Assembly (NCBI GenBank): GCA_038501625.1
Contig: JAZAYU010000002.1
Coordinates: 17,660,053 to 17,724,052 of the forward strand
Length of the DNA stretch: 64,000 nucleotides
Origin: Corbicula japonica
Lineage: Eukaryota; Mollusca; Bivalvia; Venerida; Cyrenidae
Direction: 5' to 3'
The notes below the pieces were generated by a model. That model was not told where the DNA came from and searched no databases. It saw only the letters and a list, made by a program, of their open reading frames with translations. Positions 37,301 to 52,300 of this stretch are shown here, piece by piece; the first letter of the stretch is position 1, and the number at the start of each line of letters is the position of its first letter. The position numbers and the translations under genes were made by a program.

Positions 37301-40300
37301 TGCAATAAATAGGGTTACTTGCATAAGGGGACTGAAGCGGAAAAAAATAGTGCCATCTTCCCTATGCACAACCCTGTGCGGACGCTTATAAGAAAGCTCG
37401 AATTTTAGCTGGGTTTTGGTGGCCTTTCTGTCAATATCTGTAAGCAGGAGCCGTATTTTTTTAATTTTGAACTTAGAAAGAGTGCTTATTCGCCTTAAAA
37501 CCACATAATCTATTATCAAATCTTCAGACAATAGTACAATTTTGGCATATAAAATGTGTTTATTGTATGAAAATTGTTTAAAATATTTACAATAAATCAC
37601 AAATGTTTAACCTAGAACAACATTTCCATGGTAACTTTAAAGTTTTAATATGTTTTTTCTTCTGTTTTTGTTTTCATATAATATTTTTTCTGCGAATGCA
37701 AACCTATCATAGACCTAAACCACAAACAATTATTAATAGATAATTCATGTTGTCCCCCATCAACACGGTTGTTTATACATATGGGTATAATAAAAGAAAT
37801 GTTTTGTTCTGTTCTGATATGTTCTTACAATCTATATATCTTACTTTGCCGCGAAAACACCCGCCAAACCTAAAGTGAGTGACGCAAATATTCCTTTAAC
37901 GGGATATTCGGATACCGGATACGCGTGTATATCGTCTCGCTACTCCGGTTTAGACCAATATCATCGCTGAAAATAGACCAGATATATTTGAAGTTAAATG
38001 AAAGTCGGACTTTATTCGAACTTTTATAGTGTTTGAATATTTGCCACAGACTTCAGATTAACGACCTTTAACAATCTCTGATTAGTGAAAAATGCTCCAA
38101 ATTAAGCGCTTCAAACAATCGACAATCCTTATTATTCCTTCACTTGAATGATTTCTATCTTGTCATTACAAATTTTCTATTCATCAATATCCAATTAGAT
38201 CCGACATATTTTCTCTTAGTAAAAAGATAGAAATGTTCTATTTGCTCGAATATTTCCTGTCAAATTAGATCTAAATAACAGCTCTTACGAATTAGTCTTT
38301 CTGATCGCATAAAAAGGCTAAAATGAAAATTATAGAGACTGTCCTAATTGAATGAAATTACTTTATATTTTAGATATCAAGGTATAATGAGTTAAAGCAA
38401 AATTACACGGAAATAGATTTTTTACGCGTTTCTTGGAATTAATGACATGCTATGTTGAAAATTGGCAATGATTGGTTGTAATTTACATGTTTAAAAGGTT
38501 TATGTTTAAAGGAATTGAGAAAATGCAAGATCTTTTCAACGAACTTGAAAGTAACTGTTTGAAATATAAATATATATAAATTAGATATAGGAAGTTAAAT
38601 GAAGTCACAAAAAACAAAAAATTACGGATGGCCATTTTCACCTATTTTACCATTCGAATGTTCGAATCACTTTGCATTCGAACGTTCGAACGTTCGAATT
38701 ATTCACAAACAAATTAACCGCGAAACCATTCTTGATATAGATAATTAACTTTAGAAAAGAAACAAGAATTTTCAAACTATCATAATTGAATTTACACGAA
38801 CATTCGAATGCTTCAAATGCATTCGAATGTTCATAATCTTATCCGAACATTCGAATGTTCGAACGTTCGTTTACATCCCTACAAAAAATATCAAACTTTA
38901 AATATGTTGACTTTAAAATGATTGTAACATATGGATAGGGCTGCAGACTGTAATTCATAACTTTACACTTTGTCAATAAAAACTAATCTTTAGTAATTAT
39001 TAACAGCTGTAACTGATTGATAAAATATGAATGGCTTCATATGAATTTTAAGTTTAAGGTTGTTACTACTCTTAAGCATATTTCTGCAAATTTTCCGACT
39101 GCCGCCTGCTTAAATATCTTCAAACCTTTGACCATTTAAACTGTAGAATATGTGGTAAAAAATAACATAGAAAACTATCAGTTTCTAAGTGAAATATTTT
39201 TTTCGTGACGCGAAGAAAAAGTAAGACAACCTTCAAAATGTTTCCCATTGGTTGTTATGTCATGTGTCCGGTTGATTTTATTAATATATATCAAATATTA
39301 ACCTTGAACATTTTGGCATCAGAAAAAAGCCCGATAAGACTGTAGGTTACCCGAAATCGCAAAGTATGTGCTAATTTGCCATACCGAATTGTCTCACTCT
39401 CACCAATGTAAAAGGAACGTTTTAAGGGTAACTTTCTATTGGCGCTCAGTATATATTTTAGGAATATTTATTCTCTCTTTTAAGCGTCTCTCACCTTAAG
39501 CTTTATCATGCGCTTAAGAATGACGGAAACACTTTCATGTTCATCACACAGTTGTAATTCTCAATGTATTTGCATTAAAACGTTTTTTAACTCTGCAGCA
39601 GACGACATAAAAGAACGCTGCTCCGACAACGAAAACGACGACCAACCGAAACTGAAACAGCGTCGCAGCCGCACCAATTTTACTCTGGAACAGTTGAACG
39701 AGCTGGAGCGGTTATTTGACGAGACACACTATCCCGATGCATTCATGCGTGAAGAGCTGAGTCAACGACTGGGCCTCTCGGAAGCGAGGGTACAGGTAAA
39801 GAATAAGTCTATGATATCATTATATAAAAGGGTAGAAAACTGGTTCGATGAAAATAACTTGTTATCCGATGCACAATTCGGTTTTCGGAAAGGGGCAAGC
39901 ACAGAAGATGAAATATTCGTTCTTCATAATTTAATTGAAACTGCCTTGATTTCGAAGTTAAGATTGCCGTGTGCATTTATTGACCTAAAAAAAGCATTCG
40001 ATTCCGTTTACAGAAATGCCTTATGGTATAAGCTTTTTAAGATGGGATTAGACGGCAAAATACTTAGAATTTTTCGAGCAATGTATTCGGTAGTTAAATC
40101 ATGTGTCAAACATGGTAACGCATTATCTGATTTTTTCGATATTTCAATTGGTTTAAGACAAGTACAAAACAATTCGCCAGTATTATTTGCTCTCTTTTTA
40201 GAAGATTTAGAACTGTATTTGCAGAAAAATATTAATTGTGGAATTTCGCTCTATGATTTATGTATTATGATACTCTTGTTTGCAGATGATATGGTAATAT

Positions 40301-43300
40301 AAGGAAATTCAGTAGAAGATTTGCAAAGAAGTTTAGACCTCCTATATGATTATTGTCAAAAATGGGGTTTAGAAGTAAACACAGCCAAAACAAAAGTGGT
40401 TGTATTTCGTAAAAGAGGCCCAATTAGACAAAATGAAACTTGGTACTACAACAACGAACGCCTCGAGGTAGTTGATAACTTCAATTATTTAGGTGTCGTA
40501 TTTAATTATACAGGAACTTTTGTCTTAAATAGTCAATATGTAGTTGGCAAAGCTCTAAAAGCCATGCACGTGTTAACCAAATATATTAATCAATACGACG
40601 TGCCCCCTAAAATTGCGCTACAGCTGTTTGACGCATTTGTCGGTTCGATACTAAATTATGCAGTCTGGGGATTTACAAAATCAAAAGAATTAGAACGGAT
40701 TCAACTTAAATTTTGCAAAACGCTTTTAGGCGTCAAGCAAAGCACGTGTAGCGCCGCGGTCTACGGAGAATTAGGTCGTTACCCTATGTATATTAACAGA
40801 TACGTGCAAATAGTTAAATACTGGTTTAAGGCACATAATTCTAATAATATTTTACTTAATACTGTCTACAGAAAATCGGCGGAATTATGCGATCTAGGAC
40901 ACAAAACTTGGGCATCTAATATTAAAACATTGTTGTGCGAAAACGGTTTTTTAGAAGTTTGGCTAAACCCAGATAATTACAACGATTAAGTATTTATACC
41001 AATTTTTAAGCAATGACTCATTGACAGTTTTCTTCAAAAGTGGCGTGCTGATATCACTAACAGTACAAAATTAAACATTTTATATTCGCATTTACATAGC
41101 ACATTTGGAATGTCTGAATATTTGAATATTTTATTTAATACGACGAATCATAAATGTCTTACCAAATTACGTGTATCAGCGCACAGTTTACGTATTGAAA
41201 CAGGACGATACGGCCAAAACAGACTGCCGAGAAATGCACGAATATGTCTGTTATGTAACTCACAGGAAGTTGAAGATGAATATCATTTTGTTTTAATTGT
41301 TGTTTCAGTGATATCAGATCAAAGTATATTAAGAAATATTTCTACCGAAGACCCAGTATGTTTAAGTTAATTGAACTTGTTAATAGTGGTAATAAGTCAG
41401 ATGTTGTTAACTTTTGCAAATACTTGTTAGAGGCAAATAGTAGACGCAATTTGATTATTAATGATCTTGTATAATTTTTTCAATTGAAATATCACTGTTT
41501 TAGTTGCAAGCCAGATAGAATTACCAAATAATTATTTACTTAAACCCATTTTTTCTTTTGAACCTCTCAGAATATTGTTAATTATGCACATTCTCCATTT
41601 TAGAGTACACAGCTATATGGATGTAAAATAAAAGTAATGACGATGTAAACAATTATCAGCATTTACCATTATGTTAACGTTGATCACATGCAAGTTTTGT
41701 TTTTGTTATATACATTTTGTATGACGAGATGCTTTGATGCATAAGTCTGAAATAAAACTTCTGTTCTGTTCAGTTCTGTTCATTATCAAGGATTAAAATA
41801 CTCTTAGTTACGTCTATTGAAGGTCGTTGGGCTTTTACATTACTCCTTAATTCTTTTGTTTTAATGTTTCGGCTTGTTTTATACACATGTGTACGGCATG
41901 TTGTTTGGATCCCCCTTCCCATCACACTACTACCCTCCCTTGAAAACAAAAGATCTAGTAGTAGTGTGAGGGAAGGGGTTCCAAACAACATACCCTACAC
42001 CTGTTGTTTTATAAGAGTTGTTTTAAAACTCAAGTCAATGTATTTTTAGATATTTCTAATCACCCCTGTTTTTTTCCACACGGCACCCAAGCTATGCGCG
42101 TGATATTTATATGTTTTGCTTATCGAATTTCATACTTTAATCGAAACTATTACCTTGACAGCGTCTTATGGGGTATCTTTTCCGCCCTAGACATCTCAGG
42201 AAAATAGAAAACGCAATAACTGTTTTGCTTCAAAATACATGTAACTAGCATCGTCATGCCATGGCCGCGAAATCTGTGTAATAGTCCATTTTCCAATGTC
42301 CACAGTACTCCGGCTTTCGTCAAAAGAAGTTTAACAGGATTGAGGGCAACTGTGTAAAATTAAAGTGCTCAAAAATAAAATATGCATGGCATCATATCTT
42401 TTTTCACTTTTTATAACCATTATATCAAACGCTGAAAGTATAATCAATATCATTTGGTAGGGAAATCAGTTGAAGAAACTATATCAATCTTTTCTTATCG
42501 GAATTCAGGGTCTCTTCACAAGAAAACGGCAATTTTAGATATTTATTTTTTTGTCTTTTTCTGAAAAAAATCTTCATTTCGTCTTCATCTCATAACAATG
42601 CTATGCGCATTCGTTTCGAATTTAACATTCTAGTTGAATTGCAGAAATTTGCAAAAAATAAGGCCTACACGTATAGTTTATGACCTCATTTCTGTGTATG
42701 ATGCCTACTTTCCAAAGGCAAATTCTGCCATAATCGTTGTCGAAATATTTCTTTAAAGAAACTCAACTTGATTTTAGCAGAGCTACAAATTTGCAAAGGC
42801 GCCAGTAGCCTAAAAAGAGTGTTACTGTTTTTCCCTTTTCATCTTCATTTCGGTGACGCCATCAACTATCACCGTATTCGGATACTCCGGATTATGTCAT
42901 CTGTTACCATATCATAGTAAAAACAATCAAATTGCTTAGAACTGAGTCCACAAGATATGACAAGTTGCTAATGTTCATCGCACATAATTTGTCAATTTAT
43001 GCCTGAATATAATTGCGAGATATTACAATCGCTCATATCTAATTTCATCAAAAGTCTGTTAAGGGAATAGTTTGGAACAAGTACATTTTTCTTTTCCGAT
43101 AGGCATGTTGGGGGTAATTTTTTAAATTGTGTATGAATATTTTAGTTGGTGTTACGACAAATCATAGAGTGGCAGACTTTATTCTGCTGATAAAGATAAA
43201 GTTATAGTCGATAGTTGAATGATTGACGTCCAGTTTAGGTCGTGTACTGTGATATCATCATATTTTTTCGCTCAATGGTAAATGCGCGAGATCAAACCCT

Positions 43301-46290
43301 AGCGAAATCAAACCATTGAATATCTAGTCTTATTAGAATATTACAAGTGCTCGTATTTAATCCCTCGCAAAAAGGTCACTTATGTTATTTGCGCGAAATT
43401 TGATCCCCTCGAAATTAAATGATACAACAGTATAACTGATGTTGGATAAGGAGACAGTCACGTGATAGCTTGTTTATGTATAAAAAATTGTCGTATTCCA
43501 TATATGACGAGTTTTAAAAAAAATTCAGTGATCTGTACACATTAAAAGAAGAAGGAGATCACTCTCTTACACTATCGGCTCATTACATTCACCTCTGTTA
43601 TAGGCTGGGACTATTTTCAACTACTTTTACTTTAAACAAAAAAAAAAAGTTCACGAATTGCATTTAAAATTGATTGGGTTTCTTCGGTTTGTGAAGATTT
43701 CTGTTGTCTGTTTCACCACAAGCTTTTAAATTTACAATAATGACTGTATAAAAATAAGGCGGTCGAGTTTGGTCAAAAATCTTGACATTGAGCCTTTCGC
43801 AGAGATGTAAAGTGAGTGTAAGGAACGACAACTCTGCGAAGGAGATTGGAAGGAGATATCAAATTTAAAAAAAAACGTTTTTGTTCATAAAGCAGATTAA
43901 AGCTAGCTTGTTTGTAGCGTGACCTTCTAATTATCGATAGGAAACTATACATCCCGGAATGTTTATACGACAAGAATATTGTCCAAAAGATAGAGATAAG
44001 CTGACTGCAATGCAAATCTTGAGCAAAAAGAAAGAGTTACAGTTTTTGGTAATTATTTTACATGTTGATTCGGCTTTGGCGTCAAGATTTTGGCACTATG
44101 TACTGAATATCTGGGATAAATGTATAACTTAAGAAATTAACTAACATACTGAGACATGCTTCGGCTTAAAATTAACGGAACATTAGTGTGTTATAATTAA
44201 ATTCGCCGGGATCAAATTTCGTGCAGACAGCGGAATTGACATTTTCGCACGGACATAAATTCCCATCCTTTTATCATTTCTATAAGCCTAGTTTTTCGCT
44301 AGGGTTTGATTTTGCGCACATGCCCAAGCGCGAAATATGCGAAAATTAAACCACGGCATAAAATGATACTATAGTATTTAAGGACGATGACAATAGAGTT
44401 ACCCCCGAGTCGATTTTATCTGCCGGCGGACATTTTCTCACAAATAACGCCCGAGTAAGCAATATCATCAAATAACTTGTTAAATCTCTAGAGTGTATAA
44501 TGTTCCAAATTTTGGCAATAAGGCTTTTATTGCTTAAAACAAATTGAATTTATTCTGAAACTAAAGAAAAGAACAATTTACTGCAATCTCTATTACAAGA
44601 AATCTCATGGAAACATCACTATTAAATATCAATTCTTAGATAAAAATTAAGTTCTGTTAAGACATTTACATGTATACAGTTACTAGAAAATTGAAATATA
44701 TAGCGCTGTTACAGTTAAGAAAATTTCATTAAATTGCTATACAGTTTCTGCTAAATTAATTAATAATTATATATAGGCTAGTGTTTATAAACGAACATTT
44801 ACAGAATTAATTCGGTCTAGTCCGGGCGATAGATTTTAATTTATAAACACTAATTAAATTAGTGTTTGAAATTATACTTAGTAAATCTATTCGCTTACTG
44901 TGTAAATCAAATTGAATTCCCAACAATTTGAAAAATAAATACTGTAATTCAATTGGACAAAATATAATTTGTTATCAATATATGTAAATAAAGATCCGTT
45001 CATATTATAGTTTTAACAAAGAGAGTGCATAAAACACATGTAAATGTACACTTGACATTTTGTTGAACAAATTACTTATTAGTTATTACATAGGAACCCG
45101 CTTTTCTCGTAGTCCGCGTGGTGTTATTTTTGCGTCTGTGCTCGCATTCAAACTGGTAACGAAAATAAAATGGGCTACTTAGACAAAAGGCTTACTAGTA
45201 TTTACTTATAGCTCTGATTCAATGTGATGAACTAAATAATTTCATAAACATTGGGCTTTTTCGGAAGATCAACTAAGGATTTACGAGTTTTTTTTCGGCG
45301 TTAGCTGTCTAAGCTCACTTTTGACCTAGTTTTTCGACCAATTAAATATTGTAAATAAAACGTATTATGCAGAGGGAAAATCAAATAGATTATTTTGATT
45401 GGTTATTAGTGGGTCTCGCTAATGATTACCGTAACGATTTTTATATTGTGTGTTAGTATTTACATGGCACTTACATGTTCGGGCATTTTCGTTTTTAAGA
45501 GCGATAATTGTATTGGAGAAAAAGATATTTACGGTATTAATAACCAGTTAAGTCAATTGATGGCTTAAATACGATTTTGTATGGAATATCCATGGGTGTC
45601 AGGTAAACACTCGAGTACAATACACAGTGTAAAACGACAGAGAAGTGCAGATATTTCTGGTTCTTACTGGTTCCTTTCTAGTTCCTTTTATACTGATTGT
45701 TAATTTCAAGTCCAGACATTCAAATCGCCTTGGTGTAGTGGTTACCACACTCGCCTCTCAAGCGGATGCCTCGGGTTCAATACTCAGGAGGGACACTTTT
45801 TAAAGTTAATTTACGTAAAAGTTGGTAGATTTCGCTCTTGTAACAAGTTATTATTTTCATTTATTGTATTTTTATAACATTTATCCGTCATTAGTACTAA
45901 CTCTACAAGAGGTATTTTATTGAAACTGAATAAATGTACAGTTAACATTAGACATTCTTCTTTAATCGACGTATTATCATCAGACGAAATTTTTGCACGC
46001 TCTTTATTTCTTTCTTTCTTATATATAAAAATCTTTTCCATCAACGCCGTTTATCTTTTTTTAAAGATATTTCTTGTTAAAACATCCTTGACTTTTGACT
46101 CATCAGTTTAAACTTATTACTTAATATTTACTGTGTAACTTTTGACATTTAATAAAGAGTTTTATTTACTATTTATGCATAGACATAGCCATTATGTCCC
46201 CGAGCACAGGTTTTCCTAACTGGTTCCATATAATATTTGTTGATAACGGAACATCATTACGGATAAAAATAATTTGAAATCTTGAAATCA

Positions 46291-46348
<58 letters not shown>

Positions 46349-49300
46349 GCATGTCCTCGACTTTTGATTTTCAGTATATGGTATTAAAAGTTTGGAAAAA
46401 CTGTGTTATATATGCTTTTCATTTTCATTATTAATATATTTTAAACATTTATTGCATCTTAAACAATTGTTTTATCGATTAGAAATCAAAGCAAATATGT
46501 TTGGTTAAAAAAAAGAAGAAAAAAAAACAACAATCAAATATGTGCAACAGCTTTTGAACGAAAGAGTTTCTTGAAATAATCAGTACATTGCTGAATACCC
46601 CCAATCTAAATTGTTCTGTTCTGAACTGTGTCCACCAAATTGTCTTAAATTTGTCAACAAATGCTCTCACGATAGCGAAATATCAAAAGCAAATTACCAG
46701 AATGTGTCGTCTGCATGACAATGAAGAGCGCGCGCTAATTGCTTTTAACCTCTCGCCGGCGCGTGCGAGATTTGACGTTGAGCCCGGCGCGTTTTGAGAA
46801 AAATGGCCTAAATCCTTAGAGAATATCCGAAGCTTGGTTGCTTAATTGGATAATATTTGGATAGGAATTGGTCTTATATATTTAACCTCCATGTCGACCG
46901 GCCTGTCAGCTTAGGTCTATCCTTATGCCAATGTGTAATTGAATTAATTCTCGAAAGAAATTTCGAGACTAATTTGCTAGAATCCGAAGATGGGGTACCA
47001 AAGGAAATCACGGCCTGAAGTCTCGTGTTAATTACTCTCGTGGCCTCCTGTCTGCGTTCATTTATCAGATAGTTCAAGCGTTGGACGCATTTATCATTTC
47101 ATAAGGTGGTGTTTTATTTTAGTGCTATAAAACTTTAAAATGGTATTTTGAGTCGACGCCCCAATATCACAAAAATACTGAGCTGGAGTTTGAATTTAAT
47201 TTAAGTGATAATTTTAAAATTCTGTGCACAAGAACATAAAACTAAAACTGGAGACCAGTCTAATTGAATCTTCAGCCATTTGATTGGCTGAAATGGAGAC
47301 TGGTTTCCATTTCAGCCAATCAGATGCTTGAGATTTGAGGCTTGTCTCCAAACTCAGTTATATGATCTTGGGCCCTGAAGATACTCAGCTTACCGGATTT
47401 ATGCTTTATGAATAGGCTTATTTAATATTTCTAGTTTTAAATGCTAGTTTTAAAATATGTTGTCTGTATATTCTGATTAAAAATTCCAAAAAAACTACTT
47501 GAGTAAAAGCTCAAAAATCTACATTTGAACGTTACTATTTATTCTAGAATATCTTAGCAGGCTTAGTGTTATCTGAAATGTTTTCTTGATAATATGAAGT
47601 TTCATCCATGTTTGTAAATTATTCTAAGTAAATAACCACTATTTACCCTAAATTTGAATAAATATGCTGTCCAAAATTGAGTTTGAGCATATAATTATTT
47701 GTGATATTTGGGCCAGTTTTGTTTCCCTTTTTTATTGGTGCCTTCTCTTTAGAAAATTTTCTTAAAATCAAGCAGATATCCCCAACAAGAAAATTTACAT
47801 AAGGTATTTTCATGCTCATTACATACGGTATTTCATTCTCATTACAGAAGAAATCATCCCCCCCCCCCCATGTGCCCCTTCTCCGGGCAGTAACAAACGC
47901 AGTGGAGTCTCATTTGGTTACTACTAAAACTGAAAATACGTCAAAGATAACTAGACAGCCACGTGACAAACATGTAATATTAAAATATTTTCCATCAGCA
48001 AACAGTTTTTAAATTAAATATCGCCATGTACCTTTCGTGAGAATTACTTACTGGAAAAATATTCTATTCGCTCTTATAACACTTATTTTCTCTATGTAAA
48101 AATCCTATAGAGTCTATAATTCCTTGTAACATTGAAAATCCACGCAAGAATTGACATTAGTGTCAGTCTATGATAAAAAATGTAAAATAATAGTGTGAAC
48201 ATGGGGCCGGATGCTCACAAATCCAGTTTCCAGGTTCCCTTAATTCTGTAGGGTCATAATATTTCACGCTGGTTTAATTTTTGCGTTTGCGTATTTCGCG
48301 CTAGGCGAAGTGCTCGAAATTAAAGCCCAGCGAAACTTAACAATGTAATTGCTAATTGTAGTGCGTGTTTGCAATCGGACATGCCTATTACTGGGCGATT
48401 AATCGGACTTCCTAAATATTCCTATTAACGATTTCTCATAAGTGAATATCTTTAATCAGGTACTTTATTTAAAGAAATAAGTAATCCGAATTTCGCATTA
48501 TTACATGAATGGAATGTTCTTATATCTTTTAATTTGGATCATTAGAATATAAATAATGGAAAAATCGTACACACTCATTACTTTGGGGTATTACGCAGTA
48601 CGCCTTCAAACTTATGCTCCAAACATTCGCTATGATCGTATTTTTGATTATCGTTGGCGATTTAACGGGACATCTTTCTCGCCAAATTTGCGATTAATCG
48701 ATTAACAATACAAACGCTTGTTTTATATGTCTCTAAAATTATACGAAATATATAAAAACATATCAACAGTGAAATTCGTCCGATATAAACTGCAAAGAGC
48801 CATGACTTTCGATTCAGTGTATGCCGTATCATCAGTCAAATGAACGTTCACAATTCATTGTGTTTCACAAGAAATGTGCGGCCCTAGGGAACAATAAATT
48901 ATTATACTCTACCAAGACGATCATTTCTGATCGGAAATTTGATTTCTAAAATTGAGACGTATTAGGAAATTTTGTGTCACTTGTCGCTTTGAATTTCAGC
49001 AAGTAAGGACGATTCGATATGGTTTTTTGAATTAATGTACAACTGGTATAGTAAAAGAAGAATTTTAATGTCAATCACAAAAAGCCACTGTCGAAGGATT
49101 TAATAATATGAGCAGCAATAAATAATGAACTATTTCATAGGGAAGTTTGCAACGTTATTCTCCAATTGAAATCAAAATAATTTTCAAAACTCATTGATAT
49201 ATTTAAGTTAATATACCGTGAAACGCCGCACAAAGACCAGCCCGAAACTTAGGCCACCTCATTAATAAGACCACTATTTCAAAGCATGTTTTTCTTTAAC

Positions 49301-52300
49301 GGTTTTGCACTATTTTCCATCCCGAAATAGACCACCCAACTATTGGGGCCCCTAACACCTAGACACATACGTGGTCTTTATAGTGGAGTTTTAATGCACT
49401 GGTATATAGCTTAATATTGACGAAAAGCGTAAGATACTTTGAAAAAGATGTAACATGGTTTTGCCTTATTTTACATAAATGGTAGGTAATTTTAAAACCA
49501 CGTTAATATCTTATTTTAATAAATGTAACAATACTATGTAATATTATTATATTACTAGTCAAAGTATTGTGGCAAAACTGAACTATCTTCATAAAATTCA
49601 GTATGGGTTACACCAGTATTGCGCCTAGCACTCCTTTAATAAAAGGTGCGAATACGGTTAATTATTGATATCGTTTCGTTTTTAAAAACACTAATTAACT
49701 TCCAAAAGAAAGTTTTGGTTTTAATTTAACAATGTGACTAATGTTAAAAAGAAGACATTCACATATCAAATGGAATAACTTTTGCTCATACTTCTGTGAA
49801 ATCATACATATGTGTGGAGTACCAACTTTCGTGGTCTTCAAAACCACCAATAAGGATTTTAAATTTAAACTAAGATTTGAAAAATGAGATCCACGCATTT
49901 AAAAAAATTGAAATAGTGTCTTACGGAAAACCACGAAATTTTATGCCACCCGAGGAGATTTGACGTGCTTCAGCTCCGACCTTAATATGCTAGTTCAGTG
50001 AAACCCCTCTATATGGACCACCTCTGGGACTGGGAAATATTGTCTTTATAGTGGGGTGGTCTTAAGTCTAGAAACAAAGTATTAAAAAACGTTAAAAGAA
50101 TTATCGGGGTGGTCTTAACTTCGGGGTGGTCGTCTTGAGGGGTTTTACTGTATATATATTTTAAGGAATCCAGTAGGGCTTTATATTACTTACAGCACAG
50201 CTTAGAGTTCATGGTTTTATTGTCACATCCCTTCTCTTACTATTAGCTTTTATAGGAGGACCGCATTATGTATGATGATGTGTTTTACCATAGACGTTTT
50301 TTTAGAAATCACATTTCGTCTAAATTCCCAATCAAAATGTATTTATAGTTGAATAATTAACGTTCTGATTATTATAGGTTTGGTTTCAAAACAGAAGAGC
50401 GAAATGCCGCAAGCAAGAAAGTCAGATGCAGAAAGGTAATGTATTTTTTCCTGTGTATTTGAAGTTTGCAAATTTAAACATTTTTATTAAAAAAAGATAT
50501 AAGCCAATTTGAAGTCAATCCCCGACATTCACCACAAAGACATATTACTCAATGATTTTACTATAATCTCGTTATTCGGTAGTTTCCTTTTCATCCGTCT
50601 TTTCTTTTTAAAGGGAACTACCCAAGCGTGCTTTTTCTAGAAATAATGCATCCGACCCGGAAACTTTTTATAAAAAGCGCTTGAAGGACAGAGTAGAATA
50701 TTATTCTCATATTTAAAATAAAAAACTTACAAGTGGCATAAACCATTGTCATGCGAAAAATATAGTCATAAATTATAGCCAAAATCATAAAACTTCGCTT
50801 TAATTAGGTTAGCTAAAATGATATCGGGACCAAAATCGTGAAATTCGTCTCAGGCAAAATTGAACTGATATGCGGAATATTCATTTATTTTTGAATTGCT
50901 TTTTATTTGCTGTGTTTACTTGTAAGATAAAGGACTTGCATTGAAGTTGTACTCTGTTATTTTGTGATCACAGTCAACACGTCCTGAAAAATTTAAGGGT
51001 GAGGTATTTCAATGGCAAATGCTGAAAAAAAAGAGATGGGTGAGAGACACCTTCCAGCTGCGTGGAAAATAACGAACAGACGAAATATAAGCATGGAAGG
51101 GGTTTATTTGAATATTTACTGATGGAAATATTTTGCCGGTTTTCAATTGTGTTGAAATCTGGCCAATTTTGTATTGGAAATCAGGACTTGGGGTGACTTT
51201 AAATGCCTTTGTAAGTCATTAATGATTGTATCTGTAGAACAGTTGATTGTGGTTAGCATGAAGCTATACCTCGTGCAACATAGAAAGTATAACAACACAA
51301 TTTTAGATGTACAGCTTTTTAGCTTAACTTTTTATTTTCAGTCAAATTAAGCTTGCACTCCGCTGCGCCCTTAATGTTTACCGGTGTTGCCATATCTTCT
51401 GTCCACACATATTTCCGCTTTTTGTTATTTAAATGTTATTTTTAGATATCATCTAATGTAAGCCAATTGTAGTTTCTTACGTTCGTTTCTTCAAAACGTA
51501 AACATTTTCAAAGTCTCCAAAGCGATCCTCATTCTTAACCCTAACATGCTTAAGACACATTCTTGCGCGAACAATAACGGAAAAGGCGTTATATAAACCA
51601 ATTCCCTTTGTCAAATTGCATTTAGTCTTTGAAGAAACTGATTTGATTATCGCAAGATTCTTTTGAACAGTTTCTGAGGGCACATCATCGAGTTAATCAA
51701 TGAAGACTTTTGAACATTGTTCAAGAAAATACTAATGTAATATAGGGGCTATGCGACTTTATGCCTGATACTAAATAGAATTAATTTGTCGAATTTTCAT
51801 CAGAGGTTTATTTGATTATAAGTTATTTATCGAATTAGATGAGCATGACTTTATAAAAGACAGTAAACGGAAAGGAAATTACACTTATGCTTGCCATGTT
51901 GTCGACGGTTCTGCTTCGTTATAATGCAGAATAAAGAAATGCCTTGCAAAATTTCCAGGGCTTGACCTGTATTAACATAATCTGTATTAACCCTTTACCC
52001 CGTGTATACGGGTTTTATCACATGTGCCACCAGTAGAGATCCAGATCAGCCGGCACATCCGCGCCATCTGTATTGAACTACACTGGTCACTACTTGGTCA
52101 GATATAACGTAATGATTTTTAAAGAGAAATGTTGATCCTGATTGGAATGCACAGATGTACCGGCTGATCTGGATCTAGAATGTGCGACCATGGGTACATG
52201 TAACAGCCAGATGCCATGGAGTAAATGGTTGAGCAGACTTTATCGTTACTGTTAAAAGTCAAGACTCCTGGGTAAATTTCTGAAATATTATAACCACAAT

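Larger units (their letters stand above)
34376..39598 (+). other. SHOX intron 1
   Basis: About 5.2 kb, gtaaag to ctctgcag. It contains a 659-bp palindrome (34720-35378), a second fold-back element (36383-36834) and a cluster of TTCGAA palindromes (38640-38880). 35900-36380 and 36840-38640 hold no gene; a short ttctg tract near 37800 resembles the 3' end of the retrotransposon at 41760. Confidence 0.7.
42001..50377 (+). other. distal part of SHOX intron 2
   Basis: About 8.4 kb with no further coding frame. It holds dispersed gcgaaat-type repeats, a tRNA-like relic, an (AAT)n run, a GC-rich TAAT-containing block, a hairpin and two small inverted-end elements, each listed separately. Stretches such as 42010-43250, 44380-45700 and 47380-48250 show nothing I recognise, apart from a C run at about 47860-47870. 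Confidence 0.6.

Noticed and set aside
37292..37600. A 102-residue minus-strand frame in SHOX intron 1
   Set aside because: Low complexity, AT-driven composition and no splice or start context.
39508..40302. A single 264-residue gene fusing a homeodomain to a reverse transcriptase
   Set aside because: The first 30 residues are intronic, the middle is SHOX exon 2 bounded by good splice sites, and the rest is a retrotransposon in the intron. The continuous frame is accidental.
45723..45797. A functional tRNA-Glu gene
   Set aside because: The anticodon arm is good but the acceptor stem does not pair and the T stem is mismatched.
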